From contig NZ_SMKX01000040.1 of assembly GCF_004349055.1 (NCBI RefSeq), positions 1-58,547 on the forward strand: a stretch of DNA of 58,547 nucleotides, given 5' to 3'. The stretch is from Kribbella antibiotica (GTDB taxonomy: Bacteria > Actinomycetota > Actinomycetes > Propionibacteriales > Kribbellaceae). This document shows, piece after piece, positions 1 through 9,895 of this stretch. How positions within the stretch are numbered: the stretch's first letter is position 1; every line of letters starts with the position of its first letter. The notes below the pieces were generated by a model. It ran no database searches, was not told where the DNA came from, and saw only the letters and a list, made by a program, of their open reading frames with translations. Made by a program: the position numbers and the translations under genes.

Positions 1-3
1 GGG

Positions 4-1245
4 TCAGGGGGTCCAGGTTTGGAGGATTTGGGGGTAGGCGGTCATGGCGGTGGCGAAGTGGTTGGTGGGGCCCATTGAGTGGACTGTTACCTGCGTGCCG
101 CGGGCTCGGAGGGCGGTGGCGCAGGCGGTTGAGTTGGCGGGGACTACGTCGGTGTCTTTGGTGCCGCTGTAGAAGTGCAGGGGGACGGGGGAGGTCCAGT
201 TGTGGCAGATCTGGTCGGCTTCGCGAAGGGCTTGGCGGAAGCGGCCGGTGGGGTGTTCGAGCTTGGCGTAGAAGGCCTTGGTGAAGAGTTTGGCGGGGGT
301 GTCGGGGAGGCCGTTGGCGATCTCTTCTTCGGTGTGGGTGCCGTCCACCAGGCCTTCGACCGTTTTCGCGTACGGCGGGCGGAAGGCTTCGCGGGGGTTG
401 TTGTAGAGGCCGACCGTGCGGTTCCAGGCGGTGGTGAAGTAGGCGAGGTACATCGTGGCTACGTGGGGCTCGACCTGGCCGGCGAAGACGGCGGGGAGCT
501 CGGTGTTGAGGAGGTCGTAGGGGCCGGCTACGCCGCGGAGGTCCCCTAGGCGGAACGCGCCGGCCTCGCCGCGGGTGAGGGCGCGGCCGACGCCGAGGGT
601 GGCGCGGCCGCCCTGGGAGAAGCCGGTGACGAGTACGTCGCGTTTGAGGGTGACACCGTGCCGGGCGCTGAAGGTGCGGGCCGCGAGCAACAGGTCGATC
701 GAGGCGCTGGTCTCGGTCTTGGTGTCGATGTAGGGGTGCTTGCCCGGGCCGAGTCCGAGGCCTAGGTAGTCGGGGGCGACCGCGGCCAGCCCGGTGCCGG
801 CGAAGAGTGCGGTGATCAGCCGGTCGGTCGAATCGGCTGAGACCGAGGCGGCGTAGGCCTTGGTAGCAGTGGTGCCGTGCAGGTACTCCGCGACGGTCAG
901 CGCACCCCGGCGGCCGTTCGGCAGGACGACGATTCCGCTGGCGGTCGTCGGCCGGCCTTCGGGGTCGATGGTGCGGTAGATGACCCGGTACACAGTGACG
1001 TCGTACCGGGATTTCGGGGCACCCACGAAACCGCTGTCGAGCGCGGCCTTGTCCAGTTCGGCGGCGGTCAGGCGGGCGATCTGCTCGGCGGAGACGAGTG
1101 CGCCGCGGGGAGCGTGGGTGGTGGCTGCGGCGACGGCGGCCTGGGCCAGCGACGGTTGGGTGGCAGCGAAGGCCGACAGCGGCGCGGCGATCAAGGCACC
1201 GATGGCGAGGGTGACGGGGATGATGCGCATCGCACGGGTTCTCAT
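4..1245 (-). CDS. secreted lipase / alpha-beta hydrolase
   Basis: About 413 residues. The N-terminus is a signal peptide (MRTR-AMRIIP, then a hydrophobic run ending near SAFA), so the protein is exported. The mature part has an alpha/beta-hydrolase fold: the oxyanion region is YLHGTTA, the nucleophile elbow is GFSQGG (Ser), and a late Asp (SGTKDTDVVP) and His (PTNHFA) complete a triad. This layout is that of secretory triacylglycerol lipases of the LIP family in actinobacteria. The substrate cannot be read from sequence. Start: the ATG at 1245 or the in-frame ATG at 1230; neither has a strong Shine-Dalgarno site. The longer reading frame upstream is antisense to glgA and is ignored. The stop codon lies almost at the window edge. 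Confidence 0.85.
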   Translation of the reverse strand: MRTRAMRIIPVTLAIGALIAAPLSAFAATQPSLAQAAVAAATTHAPRGALVSAEQIARLTAAELDKAALDSGFVGAPKSRYDVTVYRVIYRTIDPEGRPTTASGIVVLPNGRRGALTVAEYLHGTTATKAYAASVSADSTDRLITALFAGTGLAAVAPDYLGLGLGPGKHPYIDTKTETSASIDLLLAARTFSARHGVTLKRDVLVTGFSQGGRATLGVGRALTRGEAGAFRLGDLRGVAGPYDLLNTELPAVFAGQVEPHVATMYLAYFTTAWNRTVGLYNNPREAFRPPYAKTVEGLVDGTHTEEEIANGLPDTPAKLFTKAFYAKLEHPTGRFRQALREADQICHNWTSPVPLHFYSGTKDTDVVPANSTACATALRARGTQVTVHSMGPTNHFATAMTAYPQILQTWTP

Positions 1246-1263
1246 GTGTCTACCCAACCCGTT

Positions 1264-1292
1264 GGGCGAGCACGACACATTGGTGCTCGCCC
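1264..1292 (-). terminator. hairpin terminator after glgA
   Basis: Perfect 10-bp stem (GGGCGAGCAC / GTGCTCGCCC) with a 9-nt loop, 23 nt beyond the stop of the glycosyltransferase on the minus strand. There is no U-tract, as is usual in high-GC actinobacteria. Confidence 0.6.
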
Positions 1293-1315
1293 CCGAACTG
1301 CAAGGGGGGTTATCC

Positions 1316-2473
1316 CTACCCCAGCAGGCTGTTGTACAGCTCGACCGTCCGCTCGGCGACGGCGTCCCAACCGAATTCCGAGACCGCCCGGGCACGACCC
1401 GCCTTGCCCATCGCCGCGGCCTTGGCCGGGTTGGCGACGAGTTCGTTGATGCCGGCGGCAATGTCGCGCTCGAAGGTGTCGATGTCGGTCTCGTCGTAGC
1501 GGACCAGGGTCCCGGTTTCGCCGTCGTTGACGACCTCGGGGATGCCGCCGACCGCGCTGGCGACGACGGCGGTCTCGCAGGCCATCGCTTCGAGGTTGAC
1601 GATGCCGAGCGGCTCGTAGATGGACGGGCAGCAGAACGCCAGCGCGTGGGTGAGCACCTGCCGGACTTCTTCGCGCGGCAGCATCTCCGACACCACGAAG
1701 ACACCGTCGCGCGCTGCCTTCAGGTCGTCGATCAGCGCGTCGGTCTCGGCCTTGAGCTCGACCGTGTCGGCTGCACCGGCCAGCAGCACAAGCTGCACTG
1801 ACGGGTCCAGCTGCAGCCCCGCGCGGAGCAGGTGGGGGACACCCTTCTGGCGGGTGATGCGACCGACGAACGTCACGTACGGGCGGCTCAGGTCGACCCC
1901 AAGTCGCTCCAGCACGTGGGTCGCCGGGTCTGGGTGGTAGAAGTCCGCGTCGATCCCGTTCGAGATCACGTGCACCTTGGCTGGGTCGATCGACGGGTAG
2001 CAGGCCAGTACGTCGTCCCGCATCCCTCGACTCACCGCCACCACTGCATCAGCTGCCTCGTACGACGTCTGCTCGGCCCAGCTCGACAGTCGGTAGCCAC
2101 CGCCCAGCTGCTCGGCCTTCCACGGCCGGCGTGGTTCCAGCGAGTGCGCCGTCACGACGTGCGGGACGCCGTACAGGAGCTTGGCCCAGTGGCCGGCCAT
2201 GTTGGCGTACCAGGTGTGCGAGTGCACGAGCTGAGCGTCGCCGACAGCCGCAGTCATGGTCAGGTCGGTGGAGAGGATCCGCAGTGCGGCGTTGGCGCCC
2301 GGGATCCGCGGGTCGTCCTCGGAGTGGGCGGTCGCGCCGAGACGCGGCTCACCCATGCAGTGCACGTCAACGTCGAGCAGCCGGCGCAACTCGCGCACCA
2401 GGAAGTCGACATGCACCCCCGCTCCGCCGTACACGTCCGGAGGAAACTCACGCGTCAGAATGGCGACCTTCAT
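1316..2473 (-). CDS. glgA: actinobacterial glycogen synthase / maltose-1-phosphate synthase (GT4)
   Basis: 385 residues, a GT-B glycosyltransferase. N-terminal MKVAILTREFPPDVYGG carries the glycine loop that binds the nucleotide sugar; the C-terminal domain has the E-x7-E signature in YEPLGIVNLEAMA. Members of this family (Rv1212c type) use ADP-glucose. They were called GlgA, but the mycobacterial enzyme makes maltose-1-phosphate for the GlgE alpha-glucan route (GlgM), so both names are possible. It lies close to the gene for ADP-glucose synthase (3662), which supplies the donor. Start at the ATG of MKVAIL; longer in-frame extensions run into the upstream acetyltransferase. It lies 19 nt after that gene and probably shares its transcript. 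Confidence 0.9.
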   Translation of the reverse strand: MKVAILTREFPPDVYGGAGVHVDFLVRELRRLLDVDVHCMGEPRLGATAHSEDDPRIPGANAALRILSTDLTMTAAVGDAQLVHSHTWYANMAGHWAKLLYGVPHVVTAHSLEPRRPWKAEQLGGGYRLSSWAEQTSYEAADAVVAVSRGMRDDVLACYPSIDPAKVHVISNGIDADFYHPDPATHVLERLGVDLSRPYVTFVGRITRQKGVPHLLRAGLQLDPSVQLVLLAGAADTVELKAETDALIDDLKAARDGVFVVSEMLPREEVRQVLTHALAFCCPSIYEPLGIVNLEAMACETAVVASAVGGIPEVVNDGETGTLVRYDETDIDTFERDIAAGINELVANPAKAAAMGKAGRARAVSEFGWDAVAERTVELYNSLLG

Positions 2474-2492
2474 AACGTCCGACGATAAGTCA

Positions 2493-3044
2493 TCAGGACG
2501 TGTGCGTAGCGACCCAGAACCGCAGCTTCCCGTGTCGCTCGTCCTCGAACTCACCACCGGCCGCCTGGATGACCCGGCGCGACGCGTCGTTGTCCGCGTC
2601 GCAGGTCAGCAGCGCGGGGTCGATGCCCAGCCTCGCGGCCACCGGCAGCGACTGGACGAGCATCTGGGTCGCATAGCCGCGTCGGCGGGCAGAGGGCCGC
2701 ACGCAGTACCCGATGTGGCCGCCGAGCTCCAGCAACGGCGGAGTCAGCTCGTGGCGCAGCGACAGGCGGCCCAGCCACTCGTCACCGTCGACTAACCACA
2801 GGCTGGTGTACGGAACGATTCCATCGGCCAGTACGGCGTCCGGGTCGGCGGAGCCGCGGGTCTCGGCCACGAAGCGCTCGAACTCGGCCGGCTCGGCGAG
2901 CTGCTCGCGGTCCCAGCGCTCCGTCTCGCCACCGATGTATGTCTCCGCGCCCATCCATCGGCTCTGCACCTCCGGCTCGAACTCGTCCCAGGCGAGCAGG
3001 AACGAGCGGTGGACGGCGACAGTGGGTTCGACGAGAGTGGGCAC
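2493..3044 (-). CDS. GNAT-family N-acetyltransferase (paralog 1)
   Basis: 183 residues. The acetyl-CoA loop is seen in VRPSARRRGYATQML (Q/RxxGxG/A-type), followed by a beta-strand and ANDASRR-type motif near the C-terminus. It is clearly paralogous to the next gene upstream (3055-3597): the two share TPTVAVHRSFL-x-AWDEF, DGxEWLGRLSxRH, GYATxML and KLRxWVAT. The GTG start at 3044 is chosen because it aligns with the ATG of the paralog, including the upstream GACTGGA. It lies 10 nt after that paralog and just before glgA. The acceptor is unknown. Confidence 0.8.
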   Translation of the reverse strand: MPTLVEPTVAVHRSFLLAWDEFEPEVQSRWMGAETYIGGETERWDREQLAEPAEFERFVAETRGSADPDAVLADGIVPYTSLWLVDGDEWLGRLSLRHELTPPLLELGGHIGYCVRPSARRRGYATQMLVQSLPVAARLGIDPALLTCDADNDASRRVIQAAGGEFEDERHGKLRFWVATHTS

Positions 3045-3054
3045 CCCTCCAGTC

Positions 3055-3597
3055 TTACGCACGCCCGGTAGCCACCCAGTAGCGCAGTTTGCCCTCGTAC
3101 TCGTCCTGGAGCACGCCTCCAGCCGCCTCAATGGCCTTCTGCGATCCCACGTTGTCCACCAGACAGGTCACCCGGGCAGGGTCGATGCCAAGCGCCGCAG
3201 CGACCGGCAGAGACTCGCGCAGCATCGCAGTCGCGTATCCACGACGCCGGTACGACGGCCTGACGCCGTACGTGATGTGTCCCGCGACCTCGGCGAAGGC
3301 CGGGCCGAGCTGGTGCCGGATCGACAACCGACCGAGCCATTCCGAGCCGTCGACGTACCAGAGCACTGTCTGCGGCAGCATCTCCGGACCGAGTGCGGTC
3401 CCAGCAACAGCCTCGCTCGCTATAGCCGCCACCATCGCGGAAAATGCGGCCGGATCGGCGAGCTGCTCCCGCGTCCACTCCGGTACGCCGGACACCACCG
3501 AGCGGGCGCCCATCCAGCGGCTGTCGGCCCCGAACTCGTCCCAGGCAACCAGGAACGAGCGGTGAACAGCAACGGTCGGCGTGATGAGCGTCGGCAT
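3055..3597 (-). CDS. GNAT-family N-acetyltransferase (paralog 2)
   Basis: 180 residues, first gene of a minus-strand transcript that continues into its paralog and glgA. GNAT features are the RPSYRRRGYATAMLRESL acetyl-CoA loop and a central WLGRLSIRHQL strand. Start: ATG at 3597 with GGAAG just upstream; the longer frame (15 more codons) is unlikely because it lacks a counterpart in the paralog. Divergent from glgC, with 64 nt between the start codons. Function unknown beyond acetyl transfer. Confidence 0.8.
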   Translation of the reverse strand: MPTLITPTVAVHRSFLVAWDEFGADSRWMGARSVVSGVPEWTREQLADPAAFSAMVAAIASEAVAGTALGPEMLPQTVLWYVDGSEWLGRLSIRHQLGPAFAEVAGHITYGVRPSYRRRGYATAMLRESLPVAAALGIDPARVTCLVDNVGSQKAIEAAGGVLQDEYEGKLRYWVATGRA

Positions 3598-3649
3598 GCT
3601 TCCAGTCTCGCGACACTCGCAACTGCTTATGCACCCGCACAACGGCGGC

Positions 3650-3655
3650 TAAGGT
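3650..3655 (+). promoter_or_regulatory. possible -10 element of a leaderless glgC transcript
   Basis: TAAGGT lies 6 nt before the glgC ATG, the distance expected if transcription starts at the A of the ATG. glgC has no clear Shine-Dalgarno sequence. No good -35 is visible. Leaderless mRNAs are common in actinobacteria, but this is inference. Confidence 0.3.
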
Positions 3656-3661
3656 GCGGAC

Positions 3662-4930
3662 ATGGCAAAGGCGCCCAAGATTCTCGGAATTGTCCTGGCC
3701 GGTGGTGAGGGGAAGCGGCTGATGCCGCTGACGGCTGACCGGGCCAAACCGGCTGTGCCCTTCGGCGGCAGCTACCGGTTGATCGACTTCGTGCTGTCCA
3801 ACCTGGTGAATGCGGGGATCCGCAGTCTCTGTGTGCTGACGCAGTACAAGTCGCACTCGCTGGACCGGCATGTGACGATCACCTGGCGGATGTCCACCTT
3901 CCTGGGCAACTACGTCACCTGTGTGCCGGCCCAGCAGCGGCTGGGTCCGCAGTGGTACCAGGGCAGCGCAGATGCCATTTACCAGTCGATGAACCTGATC
4001 AACGACGCCAAACCCGACATCATCGTGGTGTTCGGTGCGGACCACGTGTACCGGATGGACGCCTCCCAGATGGTGGCCGACCACATCGCCCGCGGCAACG
4101 GGGTCACCGTGGCGGGCATCCGGGTGCCGCGGTCCGAGGCGTCGGAGTTCGGCGTCATCAAGACCGCAGACGACGGCCACACGATCGCTGAGTTCCTGGA
4201 GAAGCCGGCCGACCCGCCTGGGCTGCCGGACTCGCCGGACGAGACGTTCGCGTCGATGGGCAACTACGTGTTCAGCGCCGACGTCCTGGTGGAGGCGCTG
4301 CGCAAGGACGCTGCCAACCCGGCGTCCCGGCACGACATGGGCGGCGACATCGTCCCGATGCTGGTTGCCGAGGGCAAGGCCGGGGTCTACGACTTCAAGG
4401 ACAACGACGTGCCCGGTGCGCTCGACCGGGACCGCTCCTACTGGCGCGACGTCGGTTCACTGGACTCGTACCACGAGGCGCACATGGATCTGGTCTCCAT
4501 CCAGCCTGTGTTCAACCTCTACAACTCGGACTGGCCGATCTTCACCTCGCACCCGCAGCTGCCCGGTGCGAAGTTCACCGACAACGCGACCGTCAGCGAG
4601 TCGATCATCTGCCAGGGCTCGATCGTGTCCGGTGCGACCGTCGACCACTCGGTGCTCGGTTCCAACGTCAAGGTCGGCGCCGGGGCGAAGGTCGAGCGCG
4701 CGGTGATCATGGACAACTGCACTATCGGCGCCGGTGCGGTGCTGAAGAACGTCATCCTGGACAAGAATGTCGTCATCCCGCCAGGTGTCGAGATCGGGAT
4801 CGACCCGGACTACGACCGGCAGCGTGGCTTCACAGTGTCCAAGGGCGGTGTCACAGTGCTCGGCAAGGGGCAGGTGGTCGAGCCGCCCGCCGTCAAGGCT
4901 GCTGCGGAGCCGGAGGTCGCCGAGGCATGA
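3662..4930 (+). CDS. glgC: glucose-1-phosphate adenylyltransferase
   Basis: 422 residues. Makes ADP-glucose from glucose-1-phosphate and ATP, the first committed step of bacterial glycogen and alpha-glucan synthesis. The N-terminal nucleotidyltransferase signature [17 protein letters not shown] is intact, followed by [11 protein letters not shown] and [12 protein letters not shown]. The C-terminal third is a left-handed beta-helix of hexapeptide repeats ([13 protein letters not shown] through VIPPGVEIG). After the usual end ([10 protein letters not shown]) there is a tail of about 18 residues rich in Ala, Glu and Pro that I would not expect in the family; it reads straight into the overlap with kynU. 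That overlap (ATGA, 4 bp) makes translational coupling to the kynurenine genes likely, which is unusual. Confidence 0.96.
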   Translation: MAKAPKILGIVLAGGEGKRLMPLTADRAKPAVPFGGSYRLIDFVLSNLVNAGIRSLCVLTQYKSHSLDRHVTITWRMSTFLGNYVTCVPAQQRLGPQWYQGSADAIYQSMNLINDAKPDIIVVFGADHVYRMDASQMVADHIARGNGVTVAGIRVPRSEASEFGVIKTADDGHTIAEFLEKPADPPGLPDSPDETFASMGNYVFSADVLVEALRKDAANPASRHDMGGDIVPMLVAEGKAGVYDFKDNDVPGALDRDRSYWRDVGSLDSYHEAHMDLVSIQPVFNLYNSDWPIFTSHPQLPGAKFTDNATVSESIICQGSIVSGATVDHSVLGSNVKVGAGAKVERAVIMDNCTIGAGAVLKNVILDKNVVIPPGVEIGIDPDYDRQRGFTVSKGGVTVLGKGQVVEPPAVKAAAEPEVAEA

Positions 4931-6168
4931 GCCCGGAGGCGGAGGCACGCGCACTGGACGCCGCCGACCCGGGCCACCGCGAGCTGTTCGACATCCCGAC
5001 GGCGTCCGAGGGCCGCTACCGGGAGGTCGCGTACTTCGCTGGGAACTCGCTCGGACTCCGCCCGAAGGCGACCCGGACCGAGCTGCTCGAGGACCTCGAC
5101 TCCTGGGCCGCGCTAGGGGTCGAGGGACACCTCGAGGGCGAGCGGCCCTGGCTGCCGTATCACGAGCTGCTGACCGGACCGGCGGCTCGACTCGTCGGTG
5201 CGCTGCCCAGCGAGACCGTGGCGATGAACTCGCTCACGGTCAACCTCCACCTGCTCATGGTGTCGTTCTACCGGCCGACAGCGTCGCGCTATCGCATCCT
5301 GATCGAGGACTCGGCCTTCCCGTCGGACAGCTACGCAGTGCAGTCCCAAGCCCGCTTCCACGGGTACGACGATGCTGTCGTCCGTCTGACGCCCAGACCG
5401 GGCGAACACACCCTCCGTACGGCGGACGTCGTCGATCGGCTCGGGGATGACGTCGCACTGGTGCTGCTCGGCGGAGTCAACTACCTGACCGGTGAGCTCA
5501 TGGACATCCCGGCAATCACAGCGGCTGGTCAACGAGCCGGTGCGGTCGTCGGCTGGGACCTGGCGCACGCAGTGGGCAACGTGCCGCTGCAGTTGCACGA
5601 GTGGGGCGTGGACTTCGCCGCCTGGTGCTCGTACAAGTACCTGAACTCCGGGCCAGGCTCCCTGGCCGGTGCGTTCGTGCACGAGCGGCATCTGGGCGGT
5701 GATCGGCCGCGGTTCGAGGGCTGGTGGAGCACTGACGCCGCTACCCGGTTTGAGATGGCACCGGAGTCCCGGCCACCCGCGTCGGCGGATGCATGGCAGG
5801 TGTCGAACCCACCGATCTTCTCCCTGAGCCCAGTGCGCACCTCGCTCGAGATCTTCGACCGCATCGGCATCGGAGTGCTGCGGGAGCGCAGTCTGCGACT
5901 GACGGCGTACCTGGAGAAGCTCCTGGCAGATGTGCCGCTGCAGGTGATCACACCGACCGACCCAGCTCGCCGGGGCGCGCAGCTGTCGCTCCGGATCGAG
6001 GGAGCGCTCACGGCCGGTGAGCTGTCCAAGCGGCTACGGTTCGAGTACGGCGTGATCGCGGATGCTCGCGAGCCAGATGTACTGCGACTGGCGCCGGTGC
6101 CGCTGTATTCGACGTACCACGACTGCTGGCGCGCAGCGGCAGCGCTGGCCGAGGTGATAGCGGGATGA
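4927..6168 (+). CDS. kynU: kynureninase
   Basis: 413 residues, PLP-dependent fold-type I hydrolase that cleaves (3-hydroxy)kynurenine to (3-hydroxy)anthranilate and alanine. [10 protein letters not shown] near residue 40 and the PLP lysine at about residue 237 in [13 protein letters not shown], preceded by the WDLAHAVGN aspartate region, are diagnostic. The length is normal for the family. It overlaps glgC by ATGA and kmo by ATGA. With the following genes it forms an operon for tryptophan-ring catabolism, so 3-hydroxykynurenine is the likely physiological substrate. Confidence 0.95.
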   Translation: MSPEAEARALDAADPGHRELFDIPTASEGRYREVAYFAGNSLGLRPKATRTELLEDLDSWAALGVEGHLEGERPWLPYHELLTGPAARLVGALPSETVAMNSLTVNLHLLMVSFYRPTASRYRILIEDSAFPSDSYAVQSQARFHGYDDAVVRLTPRPGEHTLRTADVVDRLGDDVALVLLGGVNYLTGELMDIPAITAAGQRAGAVVGWDLAHAVGNVPLQLHEWGVDFAAWCSYKYLNSGPGSLAGAFVHERHLGGDRPRFEGWWSTDAATRFEMAPESRPPASADAWQVSNPPIFSLSPVRTSLEIFDRIGIGVLRERSLRLTAYLEKLLADVPLQVITPTDPARRGAQLSLRIEGALTAGELSKRLRFEYGVIADAREPDVLRLAPVPLYSTYHDCWRAAAALAEVIAG

Positions 6169-7460
6169 AGGTTGCGATCGTCGGAGCCGGGCTGACCGGC
6201 AGTCTGCTGGCCTGCTATCTGGCCCGCCGCGGGCTGACAGTGACCCTGTACGAGCGTCGTCCGGATCCACGCGTCGGTACGGCGGACCGCGGCCGGTCGA
6301 TCAACCTGGCGATCTCCGAGCGTGGTCTGGACGCGCTGCGGCGGATCGGGCTGGATGCGACTGTGATGGCGGATGCACTGCCGATGAAGGGCCGGATGAT
6401 CCACCCGGTCGCCGGAGCGCTCGACTTCCACCAGTACTCCGTCAGTGGTGACAGGGCGATCAACTCGATCAGCCGGGGCGCACTGAACAACGCGCTGCTC
6501 ACTGCAGCGGCGGCCGCCAAGGGTGTGTCGGTGGAGTTCGAACACCGGCTGTGTGAGCTGGACTCTGCGGCGGGTCGGATGGTGTTCCAGACGCCGTCGG
6601 GGAAGGTCTCTGCGACAGCTGATGTGATTCTGGGTGCAGATGGCGCCGGGTCCGCCGTGCGGGAGCAGTTGCTTGCTGAGGGCATCGTTGCCGAGGACGT
6701 CGACTTCCTGGACTACGGGTACAAGGAGCTGTCGATCCCTGCGGTCGATGGGGAGTTCGCGCTCGACCCTGGTGCGCTGCACATCTGGCCGCGCGGCACG
6801 TCGATGATGATCGCCCTGCCGAACCCGGACCGCTCGTTTACCTGCACCTTGTTCTGGCCAGCCGGGTCTTTCGATGCACTGACCACAGCAGACGCAGTCA
6901 CGACGTACTTCAGTGAGCACTACCTGGATGTGGTCCCGCTGGCACCGGATCTGGTCGATGACTACCTGCACAACCCGGTGGGCGTGCTCGGCACGGTCCA
7001 CACGCTGCCCTGGCAGGCGCACGGGCGCACCGGGCTGATCGGTGACGCGGCGCACGCCATAGTCCCGTTCTACGGCCAGGGCGCGAACTGCGCGTTCGAG
7101 GACGTGGTGGAACTGGACCGCTGTCTCGACGAAACAGGTGGATCGTGGGCCCGCGCCCTGCCGCTCTTCGAAGCACGCCGCCGCGAGAACACCGAAGCGA
7201 TCGCCGACATGGCGCTGAACAACTTCATCGAGATGCGCGACAAGGTGGCGTCCCCTCTCTTCCGCCTGACGAAGCAGGTGGAGCACACGCTGGAGCGCCT
7301 CCTCCCGGGCCGGTACATCTCCCGCTACGAGCTGGTGTCCTTCAGCACCACCCCGTACGCCGAGGTGCAGCGCAGGGTCCGTCGCCAACACCAGTACGTC
7401 GGTCTGGCCGCGGCCGGGCTCGGTCTGGTTCTGCTGAAGCTGTTGAGGAGACGTCGATGA
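6165..7460 (+). CDS. kmo: kynurenine 3-monooxygenase
   Basis: 431 residues, FAD-dependent aromatic hydroxylase that makes 3-hydroxykynurenine with NADPH and O2. The N-terminal GAGLTGSLLACYLARRG dinucleotide fold and the second FAD motif GLIGDAAHAIVPFYGQG are intact. The FNANEDC-type segment near the second motif (GANCAFEDV) is typical of KMO. A hydrophobic C-terminal end (LAAAGLGLVLLKLL then arginines) suggests membrane association, as in eukaryotic KMO. It overlaps kynU and the aldehyde dehydrogenase by ATGA. Confidence 0.94.
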   Translation: MKVAIVGAGLTGSLLACYLARRGLTVTLYERRPDPRVGTADRGRSINLAISERGLDALRRIGLDATVMADALPMKGRMIHPVAGALDFHQYSVSGDRAINSISRGALNNALLTAAAAAKGVSVEFEHRLCELDSAAGRMVFQTPSGKVSATADVILGADGAGSAVREQLLAEGIVAEDVDFLDYGYKELSIPAVDGEFALDPGALHIWPRGTSMMIALPNPDRSFTCTLFWPAGSFDALTTADAVTTYFSEHYLDVVPLAPDLVDDYLHNPVGVLGTVHTLPWQAHGRTGLIGDAAHAIVPFYGQGANCAFEDVVELDRCLDETGGSWARALPLFEARRRENTEAIADMALNNFIEMRDKVASPLFRLTKQVEHTLERLLPGRYISRYELVSFSTTPYAEVQRRVRRQHQYVGLAAAGLGLVLLKLLRRRR

Positions 7461-8959
7461 CGTTGTGGACCCCAGAGCTGCTCACCGGCCAGCCCACCTC
7501 TGTCGGTCTGCTGCAGCACTTCGTCGGTGGCTCCTTCGTCGACTCGCCTCAACGGTTCGCCAAGGTGAGTCCGGTGACAGGGGCGCAGATCTTCGAGGTA
7601 TGCGAGGCCGACGAGTCCACCGTGGACGCGGCGGTGGATGCGGCCCGCAGCGCTCTCAAAGGTCCCTGGGGGCGCATGGGGGAGCAGGAGCGGGCGAATG
7701 TCCTGCGGCGGGTCGCAGACGAGCTGGAGCGGCGTTTCGACGACCTGGTCGCGGCTGAGGTCGGCGACACCGGCAAGTCGATCAGTCAGGCCCGCACCCT
7801 CGACATCCCGCGCGGCGCGGCCAACTTCCGCGCCTTCGCCGACTTCGCGACCACCACCCCGACCGAGTCCTACACCACCACTCTTGCGGACGGCCGCCGC
7901 GCGCTGAACTACGCCGTCCGCAAACCGGTCGGTGTCGTCGCGATCGTCGTACCGTGGAATCTCCCGCTCCTCCTGCTGACCTGGAAGGTCGCCCCGGCCC
8001 TGGCCTGCGGCAACGCAGTGATCGTGAAGCCGTCCGAGGAAACCCCGTCGTCCGCGACCGTTCTCGCCGAGGTGATGGCAGCGGCCGGCGTACCCGACGG
8101 CGTCTTCAACCTCGTGCACGGCCTCGGACCCTCGTCCGCCGGCGAGTTCCTGACCCGCCACCCCGGCATCGACGCGATCACCTTCACCGGCGAATCCGCG
8201 ACCGGTACGGCGATCGCCAAGGTGGCCGCGGAGCGGGTCAAGTCGGTCTCGTTCGAGCTCGGCGGCAAGAATGCCGGCCTGATCTTCGCCGACGCCGACT
8301 TGGACGCGGCCGTCGAAGGTTCGGTCCGCTCCACCTTCACCAACGGCGGCCAGGTCTGTCTCTGCACCGAACGCCTGTACGTCGAACGCCCCGTGTACGA
8401 CGAGTTCTGCGCCCGACTCGCATCCCGCGCCAGCGAGCTCACCTACGGCTGGCCGTCGGACGAGGCGACCGCGAACATGCCGCTGATCTCCCAACAGCAC
8501 CGCGACAAAGTTCTCTCGTACTACGACCTCGCCCGCGCCGAAGGAGCCGACGTACTGGCGGGTGGTGGCGTTCCGACGTTCGGCGACGCCCGCGACGGTG
8601 GTTGCTATGTGCAACCGACCGTCGTCACGGGCTTGCCCGCGGATGCCCGGACCAACCGCGAAGAAGTCTTCGGGCCGATCTGTCACATCGCGCCGTTCGA
8701 CACCGAAGACGAAGCGTTTGCCTTGGCCAACGACAGTGATTACGGGCTCGCGGCAACAGTCTGGACCCGCGATGTCGGTCGGGCCCATCGTGCCGGGGCG
8801 GCCCTTGAGGTCGGCCTGGTCTGGGTCAACACCTGGTTCGTCCGCGACCTCCGCACACCGTTCGGAGGCATGAAGCTGAGTGGCGTCGGACGCGAAGGCG
8901 GCAGGCACTCCTTCGACTTCTACTCCGAACCGACCAACGTCTGCGTGGAGCTGTCATGA
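7457..8959 (+). CDS. 2-aminomuconic 6-semialdehyde dehydrogenase (ALDH family)
   Basis: 500 residues, NAD-dependent aldehyde dehydrogenase. Seen: the cofactor region [19 protein letters not shown], the base Glu in [10 protein letters not shown], and the catalytic Cys in [11 protein letters not shown]. The fold is generic, so the specific call rests on context: it lies between the decarboxylase route to 2-aminomuconate semialdehyde and the RidA-type deaminase, as in 3-hydroxyanthranilate and 2-aminophenol degradation clusters. Start at the ATG overlapping the kmo stop, with GGAG upstream; a longer frame reading into kmo is out of phase and rejected. Confidence 0.88.
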   Translation: MTLWTPELLTGQPTSVGLLQHFVGGSFVDSPQRFAKVSPVTGAQIFEVCEADESTVDAAVDAARSALKGPWGRMGEQERANVLRRVADELERRFDDLVAAEVGDTGKSISQARTLDIPRGAANFRAFADFATTTPTESYTTTLADGRRALNYAVRKPVGVVAIVVPWNLPLLLLTWKVAPALACGNAVIVKPSEETPSSATVLAEVMAAAGVPDGVFNLVHGLGPSSAGEFLTRHPGIDAITFTGESATGTAIAKVAAERVKSVSFELGGKNAGLIFADADLDAAVEGSVRSTFTNGGQVCLCTERLYVERPVYDEFCARLASRASELTYGWPSDEATANMPLISQQHRDKVLSYYDLARAEGADVLAGGGVPTFGDARDGGCYVQPTVVTGLPADARTNREEVFGPICHIAPFDTEDEAFALANDSDYGLAATVWTRDVGRAHRAGAALEVGLVWVNTWFVRDLRTPFGGMKLSGVGREGGRHSFDFYSEPTNVCVELS

Positions 8960-9381
8960 CAGTCGTTCCTGGTAAGGCGAAACCGCGCGGCCGGTTCCCG
9001 CATGTGAAGGTGTCAGGCGGGTTCGCGTTCGTGTCCGGCACCTCCAGTCGCCGGCCCGACAACACGATTGCGGGCGCAGCGGTCGACGAGCTGGGCACGA
9101 CCACGCTCGACATTCGCGAGCAGACGCGCGCCGTACTGGAGAACATCCGCGACATCCTCGAAGCGGTCGGCGCCGGGCTGGAAGACCTGGTCAGCGTCAC
9201 GACCTACCTGGTGTCGATGAACGACTTCGGTGGGTACAACGAGGTCTACGCAGAATTCTTTACAGAGGACGGCCCGGCGAGGACGACTGTGGCCGTTCAT
9301 CAGCTTCCACACCCCCAGTTGCTGATCGAGATTCAGGCCGTAGCGGCCATCCCTCACGGACACAGCCCGGCTAAGGAGTGA
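8956..9381 (+). CDS. RidA-family 2-aminomuconate deaminase
   Basis: 141 residues, YjgF/YER057c/UK114 (RidA) fold, usually a homotrimer. Family residues are present: [11 protein letters not shown] near residue 27, the [14 protein letters not shown] helix, and the conserved Arg in PARTTVAV. Within this operon the expected job is hydrolytic removal of the amino group of 2-aminomuconate to give 4-oxalocrotonate and ammonia (AmnD-like), rather than general enamine cleanup. Overlaps the dehydrogenase by ATGA and is followed after 4 nt by the dioxygenase. Confidence 0.85.
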   Translation: MTVVPGKAKPRGRFPHVKVSGGFAFVSGTSSRRPDNTIAGAAVDELGTTTLDIREQTRAVLENIRDILEAVGAGLEDLVSVTTYLVSMNDFGGYNEVYAEFFTEDGPARTTVAVHQLPHPQLLIEIQAVAAIPHGHSPAKE

Positions 9382-9385
9382 TCCC

Positions 9386-9895
9386 ATGAAGTCGACGAAC
9401 TTTCCGGAGTGGATCGAGGAGAACAAGCATCTGCTGAAGCCGCCGGTCGGCAACAAGCAGATGTTCCCGACCGGGGACGACTTCATCACGATGGTTGTCG
9501 GCGGCCCCAATCAGCGCACCGACTTCCATGTCGATCCGTACGAGGAGTTCTTCTACCAGATCAAGGGCGAGCTGCGGGTCAACGTGATGACCGAGGATGG
9601 TCCGGAGACCGTTGAGGTCAATGCGGGGGAGATGTGGGTGCTGCCGCGCAACATGCCGCACTCTCCGCAGCGGGGTCCGGACTCGATCGGCTTGGTGATC
9701 GAGCGAGTCCGCGAGCCCGGCACGCTGGAGAAGTTTCGCTGGTACTGCGGAGAGTGCAGCGCGATCGTGCATGAGGTCGAGCTCCAGGTGACCGACATCG
9801 TCGCCGACCTTCCGCCGGTCTTCGCGGCCTTCTATGAGAGCGAAGAGGCGCGCACCTGCCCGGAGTGCGGGACGATCCACCCAGGCAAGGCGTAA
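9386..9895 (+). CDS. 3-hydroxyanthranilate 3,4-dioxygenase
   Basis: 169 residues, cupin-fold ring-cleaving dioxygenase (HAAO/NbaC). The catalytic metal ligands lie in TDFHVDPYEEFFYQIKGE (His and Glu) and the distal His in RNMPHSPQRG. The C-terminus keeps two CxxC pairs (CGEC and CPEC), the rubredoxin-like second iron site found in bacterial and fungal forms. Product is 2-amino-3-carboxymuconate semialdehyde. There is a GGAG upstream in AAGGAGTGATCCC. The next gene starts directly after its TAA. Confidence 0.94.
   Translation: MKSTNFPEWIEENKHLLKPPVGNKQMFPTGDDFITMVVGGPNQRTDFHVDPYEEFFYQIKGELRVNVMTEDGPETVEVNAGEMWVLPRNMPHSPQRGPDSIGLVIERVREPGTLEKFRWYCGECSAIVHEVELQVTDIVADLPPVFAAFYESEEARTCPECGTIHPGKA

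Noticed and set aside
5529..7391. Very long minus-strand ORF across kynU and kmo
   Set aside because: Its codons are the complement of two well-supported enzymes and the protein has no domain; shadow frames of this length are common at this GC level.
7325..8908. 527-codon minus-strand ORF inside the aldehyde dehydrogenase gene
   Set aside because: Antisense to a gene with intact catalytic motifs and without any recognisable family feature of its own.
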